The notes under the pieces: model-generated | Seen by the model: the letters and a program-made list of their open reading frames with translations, nothing else | What the model was told of the DNA's origin: nothing | Databases searched by the model: none | Program-made: the position numbers and the translations under genes | In this document: in pieces, positions 36,950 through 46,165 of the stretch | How the letters are laid out: every line of letters begins with the position of its first letter | Numbering within the stretch: the stretch's first letter is position 1 | Assembly (NCBI GenBank): GCA_024397875.1 | Contig: CP073344.1 | Coordinates: 611,001-675,000 of the forward strand | Source: Amphritea atlantica | GTDB lineage: Bacteria; Pseudomonadota; Gammaproteobacteria; Pseudomonadales; Balneatricaceae | Direction of reading: 5' to 3' | DNA length: 64,000 nucleotides

Positions 36950-37777
36950 ATGAAAGATCATCAGACAGGCTTAGAGCATGCACCACTGGGTGCAGATACT
37001 CAGTATATCAATCAGTACGATGCAACCCTGCTGTATCCGATTGCCCGGCACCTTAACTGGAAAGCGCAGGGAGTTGAGCGTGTTGAACTGCCTTTTCACG
37101 GCTGCGATATCTGGAATGCGTATGAGGTTTCCTGGCTCAACAGTCGGGGCAAGCCGGTGGTGCGGCTGGCCGAGTTCCGCATTCCCGCCGACAGCGACAA
37201 TATTATCGAGTCTAAGTCTTTTAAACTCTATCTCAACTCATTCAACCTGACCCGGTTTGATTCTGAGGCACAGGTGCAACTGCGTATGGCAGCGGATCTG
37301 TCAGCAGCCGCCGGAGGTGAGGTTGAGGTATTCCTGAAGCCTTTGGATAACGCTGACTCAATCGGTCAGTTTAAGGGGGAGTGCCTCGATGAACTGGACG
37401 TTGAAATTACTGACTATAGTCCCGCCCCGCAGCGTCTGGTTGCCGCCGGTGAGGTGGTGTCCGAAGCGCTTTACAGTCATCTGCTGAAATCCAACTGTCC
37501 GGTCACCGGACAGCCGGACTGGGCCAGTATTGCGATTGAATATCGTGGTGCGGCGATCGATCGTGAGGGACTGCTGCAATATCTGATCTCTTACCGCGAG
37601 CATGGTGACTTCCATGAGCAGTGTGTGGAATCGATCTTTATGGATATCTGGAATCACTGTAAACCTGAAGCGTTGACCGTCTATGCCCGTTATCTGCGGC
37701 GCGGAGGACTGGATATTAACCCATGGCGCAGCAGCCAGGCGGGACAGCCTGATAATCTGCGTTTAAGCCGTCAGTAA
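36950..37777 (+). CDS. queF: NADPH-dependent 7-cyano-7-deazaguanine reductase (long QueF)
   Basis: QueF reduces preQ0 to preQ1 in queuosine synthesis, the only known nitrile-to-amine enzyme class. The 275 residues are the long, two-domain type. The QueF motif ESKSFKLYLNSFN is in the N-terminal half, and the catalytic Cys in the LLKSNCPVTGQPDWASIAI segment is about residue 183. The SYREHGDFHEQCVESIF and final NPWRS blocks are standard. A GCGAGG ribosome site precedes it. Confidence 0.97.
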   Translation: MKDHQTGLEHAPLGADTQYINQYDATLLYPIARHLNWKAQGVERVELPFHGCDIWNAYEVSWLNSRGKPVVRLAEFRIPADSDNIIESKSFKLYLNSFNLTRFDSEAQVQLRMAADLSAAAGGEVEVFLKPLDNADSIGQFKGECLDELDVEITDYSPAPQRLVAAGEVVSEALYSHLLKSNCPVTGQPDWASIAIEYRGAAIDREGLLQYLISYREHGDFHEQCVESIFMDIWNHCKPEALTVYARYLRRGGLDINPWRSSQAGQPDNLRLSRQ

Positions 37778-37788
37778 CAGGAGTGAAA

Positions 37789-38340
37789 ATGGACGCACTG
37801 GAAAATCTTCACCAGCGGGTATCAATGCCTGCTCTGGAAGGACCGGCACCCACTGCAGAGCAACTGGAGAATATGTATCGCGCCGCGCTACGGGCGCCTG
37901 ATCATGGGGCCATTCAGCCCTGGCGGTTTCTCAATGTTCAGGGGACGGCGCGCAACCGCTTAGGCGAGCTGTTTCTGCAGGCGGCTGGCGAGGGGCAGAC
38001 GCTGTCTCCGGAGCAGCAGAGCAAATACTGCAATATGCCGTTACGGGCGCCGCTGATTATCGTTGCTATCGCAGCGACCCGGGAGCATCCGAAGGTACCA
38101 CACTCTGAACAGGTAATCGCTGCCGGTTGTGCGGTACAGAATATGCTGCTGGCGGCTCATGCTCAGGGGTTGGGGGCGATCTGGCGCACCGGTGAGTTTG
38201 CCTATAACACCACGGTGATGGCTGGCTTGGGACTGCAGGCCGGCGAAGAGATTGTTGGCTTCCTCTATGTGGGTACGCCGATGCGTAAACGCACCCCGCC
38301 TGAGGTCGATATCAGCGCATTTGTCAGCGACTGGGGCTGA
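37789..38340 (+). CDS. Nitroreductase family protein (YdjA-like)
   Basis: This 183-residue single-domain nitroreductase should use FMN to reduce an unknown substrate. It has the YdjA-like short fold with RAPDHGAIQPWRF at the N-terminus (about 26-40), which forms the FMN phosphate site, and GLGAIWRTGEF in the later half. ATG 37789 is chosen since AGGAG is five nt away; the GTG at 37783 touches that ribosome site. It is linked to queF by 11 nt. Confidence 0.9.
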   Translation: MDALENLHQRVSMPALEGPAPTAEQLENMYRAALRAPDHGAIQPWRFLNVQGTARNRLGELFLQAAGEGQTLSPEQQSKYCNMPLRAPLIIVAIAATREHPKVPHSEQVIAAGCAVQNMLLAAHAQGLGAIWRTGEFAYNTTVMAGLGLQAGEEIVGFLYVGTPMRKRTPPEVDISAFVSDWG

Positions 38341-38379
38341 TTCCCGGGTTGCATCCACGGTTCAGGCGACAGAGGTCAG

Positions 38380-38844
38380 ATGATGAGCAATTATCAGCAA
38401 ACATCCGAACAGTTTCTGGACTGGCTTAAAGGCCAGATTCCGCTGATCAGTCATATGGGGTTGGGAAAACCGGCCTACGATGGCGCATCTCTGACGCTGT
38501 CAGCCGCCCTGGCGCCAAACGTCAATGATAAAGGCACCGGCTTTGGTGGTTCACTGGCGACTCTCGCGACCCTGTGTGGCTGGGCGATGGTGACCCTCTA
38601 TCTGCGGGAGCAGGGGCGTGACTGCGATGTGATGATCCGCGACAGCCAGTTGAAATACGTGTCACCCGTCACCGGCGATTTTACCGCGATAACCCGGCTA
38701 CCTGAGCAGGCTGAACTGGATACCTTTATGACCTTCATGGACAGTAAAGGCCGTGGCCGGCTCAATCTTAATGTGGAGATCCGCCAGGGGGATACGGTTG
38801 CCATGACCCTCAGCGGGGCCTATGTGGCGGTGGAAAGGCGGTAA
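38380..38844 (+). CDS. Thioesterase, YiiD C-terminal domain type
   Basis: This 154-residue hotdog-fold protein belongs to the YiiD_C/TIGR02447 thioesterase family. GTGFGGSLATLATLCGWAMVTLYL is the characteristic central helix, with the following IRDSQLKYVSPVTGDFTA strand. It should hydrolyse a CoA or ACP thioester; the substrate is unknown. ATG 38383, three nt later, is equally possible. The gene ends the run from yadG. Confidence 0.88.
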   Translation: MMSNYQQTSEQFLDWLKGQIPLISHMGLGKPAYDGASLTLSAALAPNVNDKGTGFGGSLATLATLCGWAMVTLYLREQGRDCDVMIRDSQLKYVSPVTGDFTAITRLPEQAELDTFMTFMDSKGRGRLNLNVEIRQGDTVAMTLSGAYVAVERR

Positions 38845-38876
38845 GAGCGGAGGTCTGAGGTTCGAACGCTTTGCTT

Positions 38877-38956
38877 GTCCGAGGTCCGAAAAAGCGATAA
38901 TCAGTTTTTACAGACATCGGACAAGTCACGCTTTTTGTGATGTTCGGACCTCGGAC
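38877..38956. repeat. Long-loop inverted repeat between convergent genes
   Basis: GTCCGAGGTCCGAA at 38877-38890 is perfectly complementary to 38943-38956. A third segment, ATCGGACAAG (about 38916-38925), can also pair with CTTGTCCGA at 38874-38882, giving two competing folds. It lies between two convergent genes and could act as a terminator or be a REP-like repeat. Confidence 0.7.
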
Positions 38957-38964
38957 TACGTCTT

Positions 38965-39525
38965 TTATTTCAACACAACACTCTGAATCACAATCGGTTC
39001 AACCGGTACATCTTTGTAAGGTCCCTGACGACCGGTCTGCACATGGCCTATCTGGGTGATTACATCCATACCGTTGACCACTTTACCAAATACAGCGTAG
39101 CCCGGGCGTGAGCCATTAGCATTCAGAAAATCGTTGTTTTTCAGATTGATAAAGAACTGTGATGTTGCACTGTCCGGATCATTGGTGCGCGCCATGGCGA
39201 TGGTGCCGCGCATATTCGGCAGTCCGTTGATGGATTCGTTACGCACCGCTGGCAGGGTATCTTTGCGTTCCAGATCAACAGTAAAACCACCGCCCTGGAT
39301 CATAAAATTGTCGATTACCCGGTGGAAAATTGTATCGGTGAAAAAGCCGTTTTCAACATAGCGCAGAAAGTTTGCCACGGTCAGCGGGGCCTGTTCCGGC
39401 ATCAGTTCAAGCTCTATAACACCGGCGCTGGTGGTCATTACCACAACCGGTTTAACTTCGTCGGCAAACGCCGGACTGAACAGCGTTACACTCAGTAAAA
39501 GCGAGAGCAGATATTTCTTAAGCAT
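38965..39525 (-). CDS. ppiA: Periplasmic peptidyl-prolyl cis-trans isomerase, cyclophilin type
   Basis: This 186-residue cyclophilin has a signal peptide (about 1-22, ending FADE) and the catalytic core: FHRVIDNFMIQGGGF (about 67-81), ATSQFFINLKNND and YAVFGKVVNGMDVI. The W of the E. coli active site is absent, as is common in PpiA. It should speed proline isomerisation in the periplasm. It is 10 nt downstream of the DUF4197 gene. Confidence 0.94.
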   Translation of the reverse strand: MLKKYLLSLLLSVTLFSPAFADEVKPVVVMTTSAGVIELELMPEQAPLTVANFLRYVENGFFTDTIFHRVIDNFMIQGGGFTVDLERKDTLPAVRNESINGLPNMRGTIAMARTNDPDSATSQFFINLKNNDFLNANGSRPGYAVFGKVVNGMDVITQIGHVQTGRQGPYKDVPVEPIVIQSVVLK

Positions 39526-39534
39526 GGTTTTTCC

Positions 39535-40317
39535 TTAAAAGTTGAATACTTGTTTCAGCAGATCGGTGGTACGTGCAACAGGGTTTTCACGGATCTTTTT
39601 CTCTTCCGCTGCCAGCATCGTGAACAGACCGTCCAATGCTCCCTGGGTGACATAATCTTCGAGATTATAGTTCTGTGCCAGATCTCCGACCATAGGGACT
39701 TGAGCTGCTTCCTGAGTCAGCTCTCCATAGTACTTTGTCACGCCAACCTGATCCATCGAGGTTTTCACCGAGGGACGGAACAACTCAGTCAGGTGGGTTG
39801 AGGTTTTTTCGCGAAAATATTCTGTGGCCGCGTTATCGGAACCATTGAGAATGGTACGGGCATCGTCAATGCTCATATCCTTAATCGCACTTACCAGAAT
39901 CTCAGTGGCTTCGGGGGCAGCCTGTTCGGCAGCACGGTTCATACTCAGCTCAAACTGATCAACCTGAGACCCCAGGCCAAACTTTCTCAGCAGACCGCTG
40001 GCCTGTTGCAGCTGATCCGGCAGCGGGATTTTTATCTGAGCGTTACTGAAGTATCCATCTTTCTGACTAACCGTTTCAATCGCCTGACGGCTGCCGACCT
40101 CCAGCGCTTCTTTGAGTCCGGCAATCACGGTGTCGTAATCAAGATTGCTATTCGCTGCGCTGTCAGTGGTGGATGAGGTACTGCTTTCCTGTTCGATCAG
40201 CTGTTTGCCGCTCTCTTCAACCTTCTTCAGCAGATCACCGAAGCCTGCAAAAGCGGTTGCTGTGATCGTTAAGGAGAGCAGGGCGATACCTGCTTTCCCG
40301 AGTGTTACTTTGCGCAT
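39535..40317 (-). CDS. DUF4197-type exported protein
   Basis: This 260-residue protein has a signal peptide (about 1-24, AFA), a low-complexity serine stretch and a helical DUF4197 domain: [29 protein letters not shown] and [32 protein letters not shown] are characteristic. Its function is unknown. It lies 10 nt upstream of ppiA and is probably periplasmic; cotranscription is likely. Confidence 0.9.
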   Translation of the reverse strand: MRKVTLGKAGIALLSLTITATAFAGFGDLLKKVEESGKQLIEQESSTSSTTDSAANSNLDYDTVIAGLKEALEVGSRQAIETVSQKDGYFSNAQIKIPLPDQLQQASGLLRKFGLGSQVDQFELSMNRAAEQAAPEATEILVSAIKDMSIDDARTILNGSDNAATEYFREKTSTHLTELFRPSVKTSMDQVGVTKYYGELTQEAAQVPMVGDLAQNYNLEDYVTQGALDGLFTMLAAEEKKIRENPVARTTDLLKQVFNF

Positions 40318-40527
40318 ACTGTATTCTCCCTGAGATCTGCGGATAGATTTTCTTCAGTCTAAGCATTAATGCTGAAAATAACCTTAACAATTGTTGATGA
40401 CTGTATAAATCGTTGCCTCTTTTATGCCTACAGATCAGAACTTTACCTTTCTTTACGTCTGCAGCGGTTAATTTTTTAATTAATACAATTTAAAGTACTC
40501 GCATCAAAATTTATCACGGAGATCATC

Positions 40528-41067
40528 ATGGATAGTCGCTCTCAATTCACCAAAACAACCGTGGCGTTACATTGGATTATTGCGCTTGCAGTCATCGGCA
40601 GTCTGATATTGGGTATGTATGTTGAGGACCTGCCGCGGGGGGCTGAAAAATTTGAGCTGATCGGCCTGCATAAGTCTGTCGGTGTGCTGGTGTTAGTTGT
40701 TGCGCTCTATCGTCTGATCTGGCGTATCCGCAACCGCATGCCTGAGCGTTTGTCTCCAGTGGCAGCATGGCAGGAAAAGGTGACCACGCTTGTACATCTT
40801 ATCTTGCTGGCAGGCACCTTGCTGATGCCACTTTCCGGTATTCTGATGTCGATGGGGGGTGGTCATCCGGTTGCCCTGTTTGGCGTCGAACTGATCGCCG
40901 GCGGCGATGAAAATGAGTTACTCGAAGTCATGGGCGAAAGTATGCATGGTCTGGGCGGAAATGTGATGATTGCAGCGATAGCACTGCATGTCGTGGCTTC
41001 TGTGAAACATCATCTACTCACCCGGGATGGTACCTTGCAACGGATGCTGGGCCGCCGGGTCGCGTGA
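40528..41067 (+). CDS. Cytochrome b561
   Basis: This 179-residue inner-membrane di-haem cytochrome has four membrane segments with the haem histidines in KTTVALHWIIALAV (first helix), LHKSVGVLVLV (second), EKVTTLVHLILL and MIAAIALHVVASVKHH (third and fourth). It belongs to the CybB family that oxidises quinols. Its terminator stem GCCGC/GCGGC (41100-41116) is directly followed by the IS1111-type element. Confidence 0.93.
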   Translation: MDSRSQFTKTTVALHWIIALAVIGSLILGMYVEDLPRGAEKFELIGLHKSVGVLVLVVALYRLIWRIRNRMPERLSPVAAWQEKVTTLVHLILLAGTLLMPLSGILMSMGGGHPVALFGVELIAGGDENELLEVMGESMHGLGGNVMIAAIALHVVASVKHHLLTRDGTLQRMLGRRVA

Positions 41068-41188
41068 TTTTCCTGAACAGGTTTTGAAGGGGATCAAAAG
41101 CCGCGTAATGCGGCTTAATGAGATGGTTCCCCTCGCTTTTAACCAGCTATGCTGGAAAGGCGACGAAACCAACAAGGAGAACCATCTC

Positions 41189-42205
41189 ATGTCTATCAAA
41201 GTCCTTGGAATCGATTTAGGCAAGTCTTCTTTTCATTTAATTGGTCGTGATTCTCACGATAAGCAAGTCTGCAAAAAGAAACTCTCTCGTCATCAGCTCA
41301 TTACTTTTATAGCACAACTACCGCCATGCATTATTGCGTTTGAAGCATGCGGTGGCGCGCACTGGTTAGGCCGTCTCTGCATGAGTTATGGTCACGACGT
41401 CCGATTAATCCCGCCTCAATATGTTAAACCTTTTGTTAAAGGTAATAAAAACGACTTCATTGATGCGCAAGCGATTACTGAGGCGGCAGGTCGTCCGGAT
41501 ATGCGGTTTGTCGCAGTGAAGTCAGTTGACGCACAAAGTCAGGTAGTCGTACATCGAGTACGTGAAGGCTTCGTAGCGGAGCGCACAGCTTGTATGTCAC
41601 GTATTGGCGCGCTGTTATTGGAATTCGGTTTATCCCTTCCACGTGGTCACTCAGCGATGAAAAAGCTGTTTTCATGGCTAAGCACACAAAAAGTTACACT
41701 ATGCCCAGCCATCATAGGTGAGCTTCAAGTGATGCATGATCACTACCGCTACTTAAATGAGCAAATAGCCGAACAAGATATAAAAATCGTTAGGCAGGTT
41801 AAGCAAAGCAGTCGTTGCCAGCTACTAAAAACCGTTCCTGGTATTGGTGATATGACTGCAAGCCAATTAGCAGCAGAAGTGGGCAATGCTCATCAGTTTA
41901 AAAGCGGTCGAGAAATGGCTGCTTGGTTAGGGTTGGTGCCGCGGCAATATTCGACAGGAGGGAGGTCGAAGTTATTAGGTATTAGTAAGCGTGGAAATAA
42001 ACGCCTTAGATGCTTATTAGTGCACGGAGCCAGAGCGATCCTATCACGATTGGATAACTATCGGGGGCCGATGTATGACTGGCTAAGAAAGCTGAGAGCA
42101 AGTAAATCATTTAATACGGTCTGTATTGCTCTGGCAAACAAGCTGTCACGAATAGCGTATGCTGTTTTAAGCAAGAATGAGCCTTACCAGTCACAGCAGG
42201 TTTAA
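41189..42205 (+). CDS. IS110-family (IS1111 group) transposase
   Basis: This 338-residue DEDD recombinase has VLGIDLGKSSFHLIG with the first acid, IIAFEACGGAHWLGR with the Glu, KNDFIDAQAI with the next acids, and the C-terminal Transposase_20 core LKTVPGIGDMTASQLAAEVG followed by PRQYSTGGRSKLLGISKRGN, where the catalytic serine lies. ATG 41189 with the AAGGAGA ribosome site is chosen; upstream in-frame codons belong to the flank. The gene is intact. Confidence 0.95.
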   Translation: MSIKVLGIDLGKSSFHLIGRDSHDKQVCKKKLSRHQLITFIAQLPPCIIAFEACGGAHWLGRLCMSYGHDVRLIPPQYVKPFVKGNKNDFIDAQAITEAAGRPDMRFVAVKSVDAQSQVVVHRVREGFVAERTACMSRIGALLLEFGLSLPRGHSAMKKLFSWLSTQKVTLCPAIIGELQVMHDHYRYLNEQIAEQDIKIVRQVKQSSRCQLLKTVPGIGDMTASQLAAEVGNAHQFKSGREMAAWLGLVPRQYSTGGRSKLLGISKRGNKRLRCLLVHGARAILSRLDNYRGPMYDWLRKLRASKSFNTVCIALANKLSRIAYAVLSKNEPYQSQQV

Positions 42206-42418
42206 TCAGGTTTGCAATAACAGAGCGTGATGATGAAAAGGGTTGACCGTCCGGGTAGTAAACCTGTCACAAAAAACAGCTGTTATAAGCTGTCGGTTTT
42301 TTAAGGGCTATCTGGCGCGGATGCTCATCGTGGAGCAGGAATGAAACATTCCTAATTAAAGACTCCGAATACATTAGCGCAAAACCACCTCATGATCACA
42401 AATCTGTGTTGCAATCAT
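42206..42418 (+). ncRNA. Candidate bridge-RNA region of the IS1111-type element
   Basis: This 213-nt non-coding stretch lies between transposase stop and right repeat, where IS1111-group guide RNA is made. Visible hairpins include ACAGCT/AGCTGT at about 42277-42295 and AGGAATG/CATTCCT at about 42338-42354. No fold was computed. Confidence 0.4.
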
Positions 42419-42578
42419 GAGGGGAACCATACATTTTTATTGTCTTACAGAACACGAGTGTCGTTATCAATTAAGCCCGATGACCTGTCTATTGGCTGGT
42501 TAAGCCAATATATCGGGTCAGGCGCTTAATCGATATAGATCACAGGATAAGCCCCATGAATGACGGAAATTCCATCAA

Positions 42579-43190
42579 TTATAAAGCGTTATAGTCGTGC
42601 AGCAGGGATTTGATGCGTTGCGCTAAGGCGTTATATCCCCGGTTATTGAAGTGCACCGGATCAGACTTGTACTGACTGTTGTGTAGCAGGCTGGCAATGA
42701 TCTCAGATTCGATAACAACCTGATGCTCATCCGCTAACTCCTGGTATAAAGGAGCGCTGTCCGAGAACAGTTTTTTCTCCGGTACCGCCACCAGAATAAC
42801 ATCCGTATTATGCTGCCGGGCCAGCGCTATCATTTGGGCAAGGTTCTGCTTTAGCTGGTTTCTATCCTGGTTCCGCAGAATATCGTTGCCGCCTTCGAGG
42901 AGCACCAACAGGTCGGGCTGGTATTGGCTGAGTAGAGCGGGTAAACGTTGTAAACCGTCGGCGCTGAGTTCCCCGGAAATACCCGCATTGATCACCTGAC
43001 GCCCGATGAGTTGCTGCAGTTGGCTGGGGTAATCGCCGCCGGCAGAACTGCCAACGCCCCGAGTGAGGCTGTCGCCAAACGCCAGAATCACGCCTTCCGG
43101 GGGAATGTAACGCAGTTCTGCCCGGTCGCTGCAACCGCCAACTGAGATCAGCAGTATCAGTAAAAGCGCCCTAGCGATTATTCCACGCAA
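42579..43190 (-). CDS. SGNH-family esterase/lipoprotein (TesA-like)
   Basis: This 203-residue protein has a lipoprotein signal (ALLLILLISVGGC, Cys near residue 20) and an SGNH hydrolase domain: block I AFGDSLTRG, block II GISGE, block III GGNDI, and block V DPVHFNNRGY with the catalytic Asp and His. It resembles multifunctional arylesterase/thioesterase I, but as a membrane-anchored form. TTG 43190 is chosen because GGAG lies 7 nt upstream and it yields the short signal peptide. It overlaps the HisA-like gene by 20 nt, so translation is coupled. Confidence 0.85.
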   Translation of the reverse strand: MRGIIARALLLILLISVGGCSDRAELRYIPPEGVILAFGDSLTRGVGSSAGGDYPSQLQQLIGRQVINAGISGELSADGLQRLPALLSQYQPDLLVLLEGGNDILRNQDRNQLKQNLAQMIALARQHNTDVILVAVPEKKLFSDSAPLYQELADEHQVVIESEIIASLLHNSQYKSDPVHFNNRGYNALAQRIKSLLHDYNAL

Positions 43191-43926
43191 TGCATTGCTC
43201 CAGAGTGACACCGCTGCCACCGAAGATATCCAGGGCACTGCCGATCGTGAGATCAACCTTGCCACCTGATAAACGATCAACCAGCTTGAGATCATCCAGC
43301 GAGCGGGCTCCGCCGGCATAGGTTACCGGTATCGGGCAGGCTTCACCCAGCAGCTTAACCAGTTCTTCATCGATACCGGATTGCAGACCTTCGACATCCG
43401 CTGCATGGATCAGGAACTCAGCACAATGCTGGCTCAGCTCTGCCAGTGTTGCAGCATTCACCTGCATTTCGGTCACCGTTTGCCAGCGGTCGGTAGCGAT
43501 GTTCCAGCCGCTCCCGGTACGGCGACAACTCAGGTCGAGAATCAGGCGGTCAGCACCGGTTTCCGTTTTGATTTTTGCCAGTTTATCCCAGCTGAACTGT
43601 CCGCCATCGAACAGGTAGGAGGTGACAATCACATGGGACGCACCGGCCTGAAGAAATTCGGCAGCATTGGTGTTATTGACACCGCCACCAAACTGTAGAC
43701 CGTCGGGCCAGGCCGCCAGGGCTTTGAGTGCCTGTTCTTTATTGCCAGGCCCCAGAGCGATGACGTGGCCGCCGGTCAGGTTGTGTTGACGGTAGAGACT
43801 GGCGTAATACTCAGCATCATACTGACTGACAAAATTGGTTTGGGCACCCTGATCATTCAGGCTGCCCCCCACAATCTGTTTTACCTGACCCTGGTGCAGG
43901 TCGATACAGGGACGAAACTGGGTCAA
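43171..43926 (-). CDS. HisA-like isomerase of eukaryotic type
   Basis: This 251-residue TIM barrel resembles the eukaryotic branch of phosphoribosylformimino-AICAR ribotide isomerase (yeast His6 type): RPCIDLHQGQVKQIVGG at the N-terminus, HVIALGPGNKEQAL, LQFGGGVNNTNAAEFLQAGASHVIVTSYLF and VTYAGGARSLDDLKLVDRL with both phosphate-binding loops. The bacterial HisA length is about 245. No other his genes are nearby. TTG 43926 with GGAG is chosen; the upstream extension has no family match. The role may be histidine biosynthesis or something related, and it shares a transcript with the SGNH gene. Confidence 0.8.
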   Translation of the reverse strand: MTQFRPCIDLHQGQVKQIVGGSLNDQGAQTNFVSQYDAEYYASLYRQHNLTGGHVIALGPGNKEQALKALAAWPDGLQFGGGVNNTNAAEFLQAGASHVIVTSYLFDGGQFSWDKLAKIKTETGADRLILDLSCRRTGSGWNIATDRWQTVTEMQVNAATLAELSQHCAEFLIHAADVEGLQSGIDEELVKLLGEACPIPVTYAGGARSLDDLKLVDRLSGGKVDLTIGSALDIFGGSGVTLEQCIAWNNR

Positions 43927-44402
43927 CGTAAGGCTCTCCGTTAATAGGCTATCAGCGGCGCATTGTAGCAGAAAATAGCGCTGGCTGGCGTTGATATAAG
44001 CGGATAGCAACAGGCATAAGATCATGCTGCATAAGGCGGCGGCAAGCAATTCCCAGAGAGCAGATAACCGCCTCTGTTAACCCATTTCGCGGAACCGAAA
44101 ACCGTTGGTGTTGCTGTTCTGCCTCCCTGTTCTGGCTCCGGCGCTGACAGATAGTTATGCATCCCCGTCAACCGGGTGTCACTGAGTCAGCGTGCAGTCA
44201 TGGAAAGTTTCATTAAATCATTAAGTTAACGTTTTGATCAGCCCCATATTGAGCAAATCATCAAAGCGGTTGGCAGCAGTGATAATACTCAGTTGTGTTT
44301 GGCTTGGCGCAAATGCCGTGCCACGGGTTTTTTAGCTCAGGTTTGTGTATTGGACAGCTTTTTTTCATGGCTGGCCCGTTTTCTGCTTCTTAAGTCCGGC
44401 TG
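43927..44402. other. Gene-free stretch
   Basis: No gene is recognised in the 476 nt between the divergent HisA-like gene and the chemoreceptor. It presumably holds promoters for both, but I see no confident sigma-70 or sigma-28 element. Confidence 0.5.
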
Positions 44403-46001
44403 ATGTATAAAAATAATGATGACAGTGATGGGATTTCAATGAATAGCAGCAACAGAAGCAACGAGTTTCAGCAGAATGATGTACTGGTACTGATTACCGA
44501 TCCGAAAGCGGTTATCAGTTATGTCAGTGATGACCTGTGCCGGGTGACTGGTTATTCAAGGACCGAACTGACAGGACAGAATATTAATATACTGCGCCAC
44601 CCACAGATGCCTGCCGGCCCGTTTAAGCAGTTGTGGGAAACCATACAGGAGGGCATGCCGTGGATGGGGATGATCCTCAACCGCAGTCGTAGCAATCAGG
44701 ATCTCTGGTTCGATACCTACATCATTCCAACGATCGAGGACGGTGAGATCACTGAATATCAGTGTATCTACCGTAAGCCCACAGCAGAGACCGTTGCCCG
44801 TGCCGCAGATGTGTATGAGCAGCGCCGGTTGGGGAAAATGCCTAAGGCCCTGAGTCGCAAGCAACCCGATCTGGATAACCGTCTCTGCCTTGTCATGCTG
44901 ATCAGTCTTGTGCCCAGCGTGGGCTGGATGCTGTGGCATTCACTTTCAGCCGCTTCGGTAGTGGCCGCGAGTGCCAGTGCTCTGTTGGCCATCCTGGGCT
45001 GTAAATGGCTGACCCATCGGTTCAAAAAGCTTGTGAATAGCAGCCGTCAGATTGTCAGTCACCCGATTAAACAGCTGATCTATACCGGTACTGCAGATGA
45101 TATTGGCCAGTTGGAGTTGGTGCAGTGCATGCTGCTATCCCAGCTGGACGCGATCCTTAGGCGTATCCAGAATGCCTCGGGTGAGGTGGAAAAAAGTTCG
45201 CAAAGCTCGGCCCGGGTGATGGCTTCAACCTTTGGCAATATCCAGTCGCAACAGGCTGCGCTGGTGCAAATTGCCGCTGCTGTTGAACAGATGACGGCCA
45301 CCACAAGTGATGTTGCGAATAACACGGTAAAAGCCCGGGATCAGTCAGAGCAGGCACAACAGAATGCCCGCCAGGGTAATAATATTGTCGTTAATGCGGT
45401 CGCTGCAATCAGGTCTCTGGATCAGGCCATCGACCGGATAGGTGAAAACCTCAAGGGTCTTGAGCAACGCAGTACTCAGATCGATAAAGTGGTTGATGTG
45501 ATTCACGATATTGCCGACAAGACCAACCTGCTGGCGTTGAATGCCGCTATTGAAGCCGCCCGAGCCGGTGAAAATGGCCGCGGTTTTGCGGTGGTCGCCG
45601 ATGAAGTCCGCTCGTTGGCGCAACGCACCCGGGTATCCACCAGTGAAATCAGCACCATTATCCAGGAGCTGCAGGAGGCGACCAGTGGCACGTCGGAAAC
45701 CATGAAGGAGGTGCAGTCGCTGGCTGATACGACGGTCACCCGGATTGAGGAAGCGGGCGCTAACCTGACATCGATTATTGGCGCAGTCGAATCGATCAAC
45801 AGTATGACCATTCAGATTGCCAGCGCCAGCGAACAGCAAAACACCGCGACACAGGAGGTTAATAAACAGATCCATATGATCAGCAATGCTGCCACCGAGG
45901 CCGCAGATCAGGCAGAGGAAACCCTGCAGCTGAACAATATGACCGTCCGGCTGGCACGGCAACAGAGCAATATGGTGGAAATTATCATTGCCAATCAATA
46001 G
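44403..46001 (+). CDS. PAS-domain chemoreceptor (Aer-like)
   Basis: This 532-residue receptor has an N-terminal PAS domain (about 20-130: [43 protein letters not shown]), two adjoining membrane segments (about 158-200) without a periplasmic domain, and a methyl-accepting signalling domain with [20 protein letters not shown]. It resembles Aer, which senses redox through FAD. It has no C-terminal pentapeptide. ATG 44439 is an alternative start with a better ribosome site (GGGA). It stands alone. Confidence 0.92.
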   Translation: MYKNNDDSDGISMNSSNRSNEFQQNDVLVLITDPKAVISYVSDDLCRVTGYSRTELTGQNINILRHPQMPAGPFKQLWETIQEGMPWMGMILNRSRSNQDLWFDTYIIPTIEDGEITEYQCIYRKPTAETVARAADVYEQRRLGKMPKALSRKQPDLDNRLCLVMLISLVPSVGWMLWHSLSAASVVAASASALLAILGCKWLTHRFKKLVNSSRQIVSHPIKQLIYTGTADDIGQLELVQCMLLSQLDAILRRIQNASGEVEKSSQSSARVMASTFGNIQSQQAALVQIAAAVEQMTATTSDVANNTVKARDQSEQAQQNARQGNNIVVNAVAAIRSLDQAIDRIGENLKGLEQRSTQIDKVVDVIHDIADKTNLLALNAAIEAARAGENGRGFAVVADEVRSLAQRTRVSTSEISTIIQELQEATSGTSETMKEVQSLADTTVTRIEEAGANLTSIIGAVESINSMTIQIASASEQQNTATQEVNKQIHMISNAATEAADQAEETLQLNNMTVRLARQQSNMVEIIIANQ

Positions 46002-46165
46002 CCGGATCAGCAGGATGGATGCGGGGAGATTTAGTTTTATTGCAGGCTCTCTCCGTACTTTGTCATACTGGCGGACAGTATAAAGAGTGCCGGCACCGGT
46101 CAGTGAAGTCTGACGCGGTGAATGCATAGCCTGTTTTATTAACAATGATTACCAAGGAGTCTGAT

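Larger units (their letters stand above)
41116..42433 (+). mobile_element. IS1111-type (IS110 family) element in a terminator
   Basis: Subterminal repeats ATGGTTCCCCTC at 41123-41134 and its exact complement at 42419-42430 are 12 bp, perfect and inverted, as in the IS1111 group. The left end lies about 7 bp and the right about 3 bp outside them. The element is about 1.3 kb with one transposase and 213 nt of 3' non-coding DNA. The flanks GCGGCTT and TTTTATTG rejoin to a stem-plus-T-run terminator of the cytochrome b561 gene. Confidence 0.85.

Noticed and set aside
41027..41188. Upstream extension of the IS1111-type transposase
   Set aside because: The extension lies in the cytochrome b561 gene and terminator; the good ribosome site is at ATG 41189.
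43191..43319. Longer start for the SGNH esterase
   Set aside because: The extension is an out-of-frame reading of the HisA-like gene and would bury the lipoprotein signal.
43927..44049. N-terminal membrane extension of the HisA-like protein
   Set aside because: The hydrophobic extension is not seen in the family, and TTG 43926 has a correctly spaced ribosome site.
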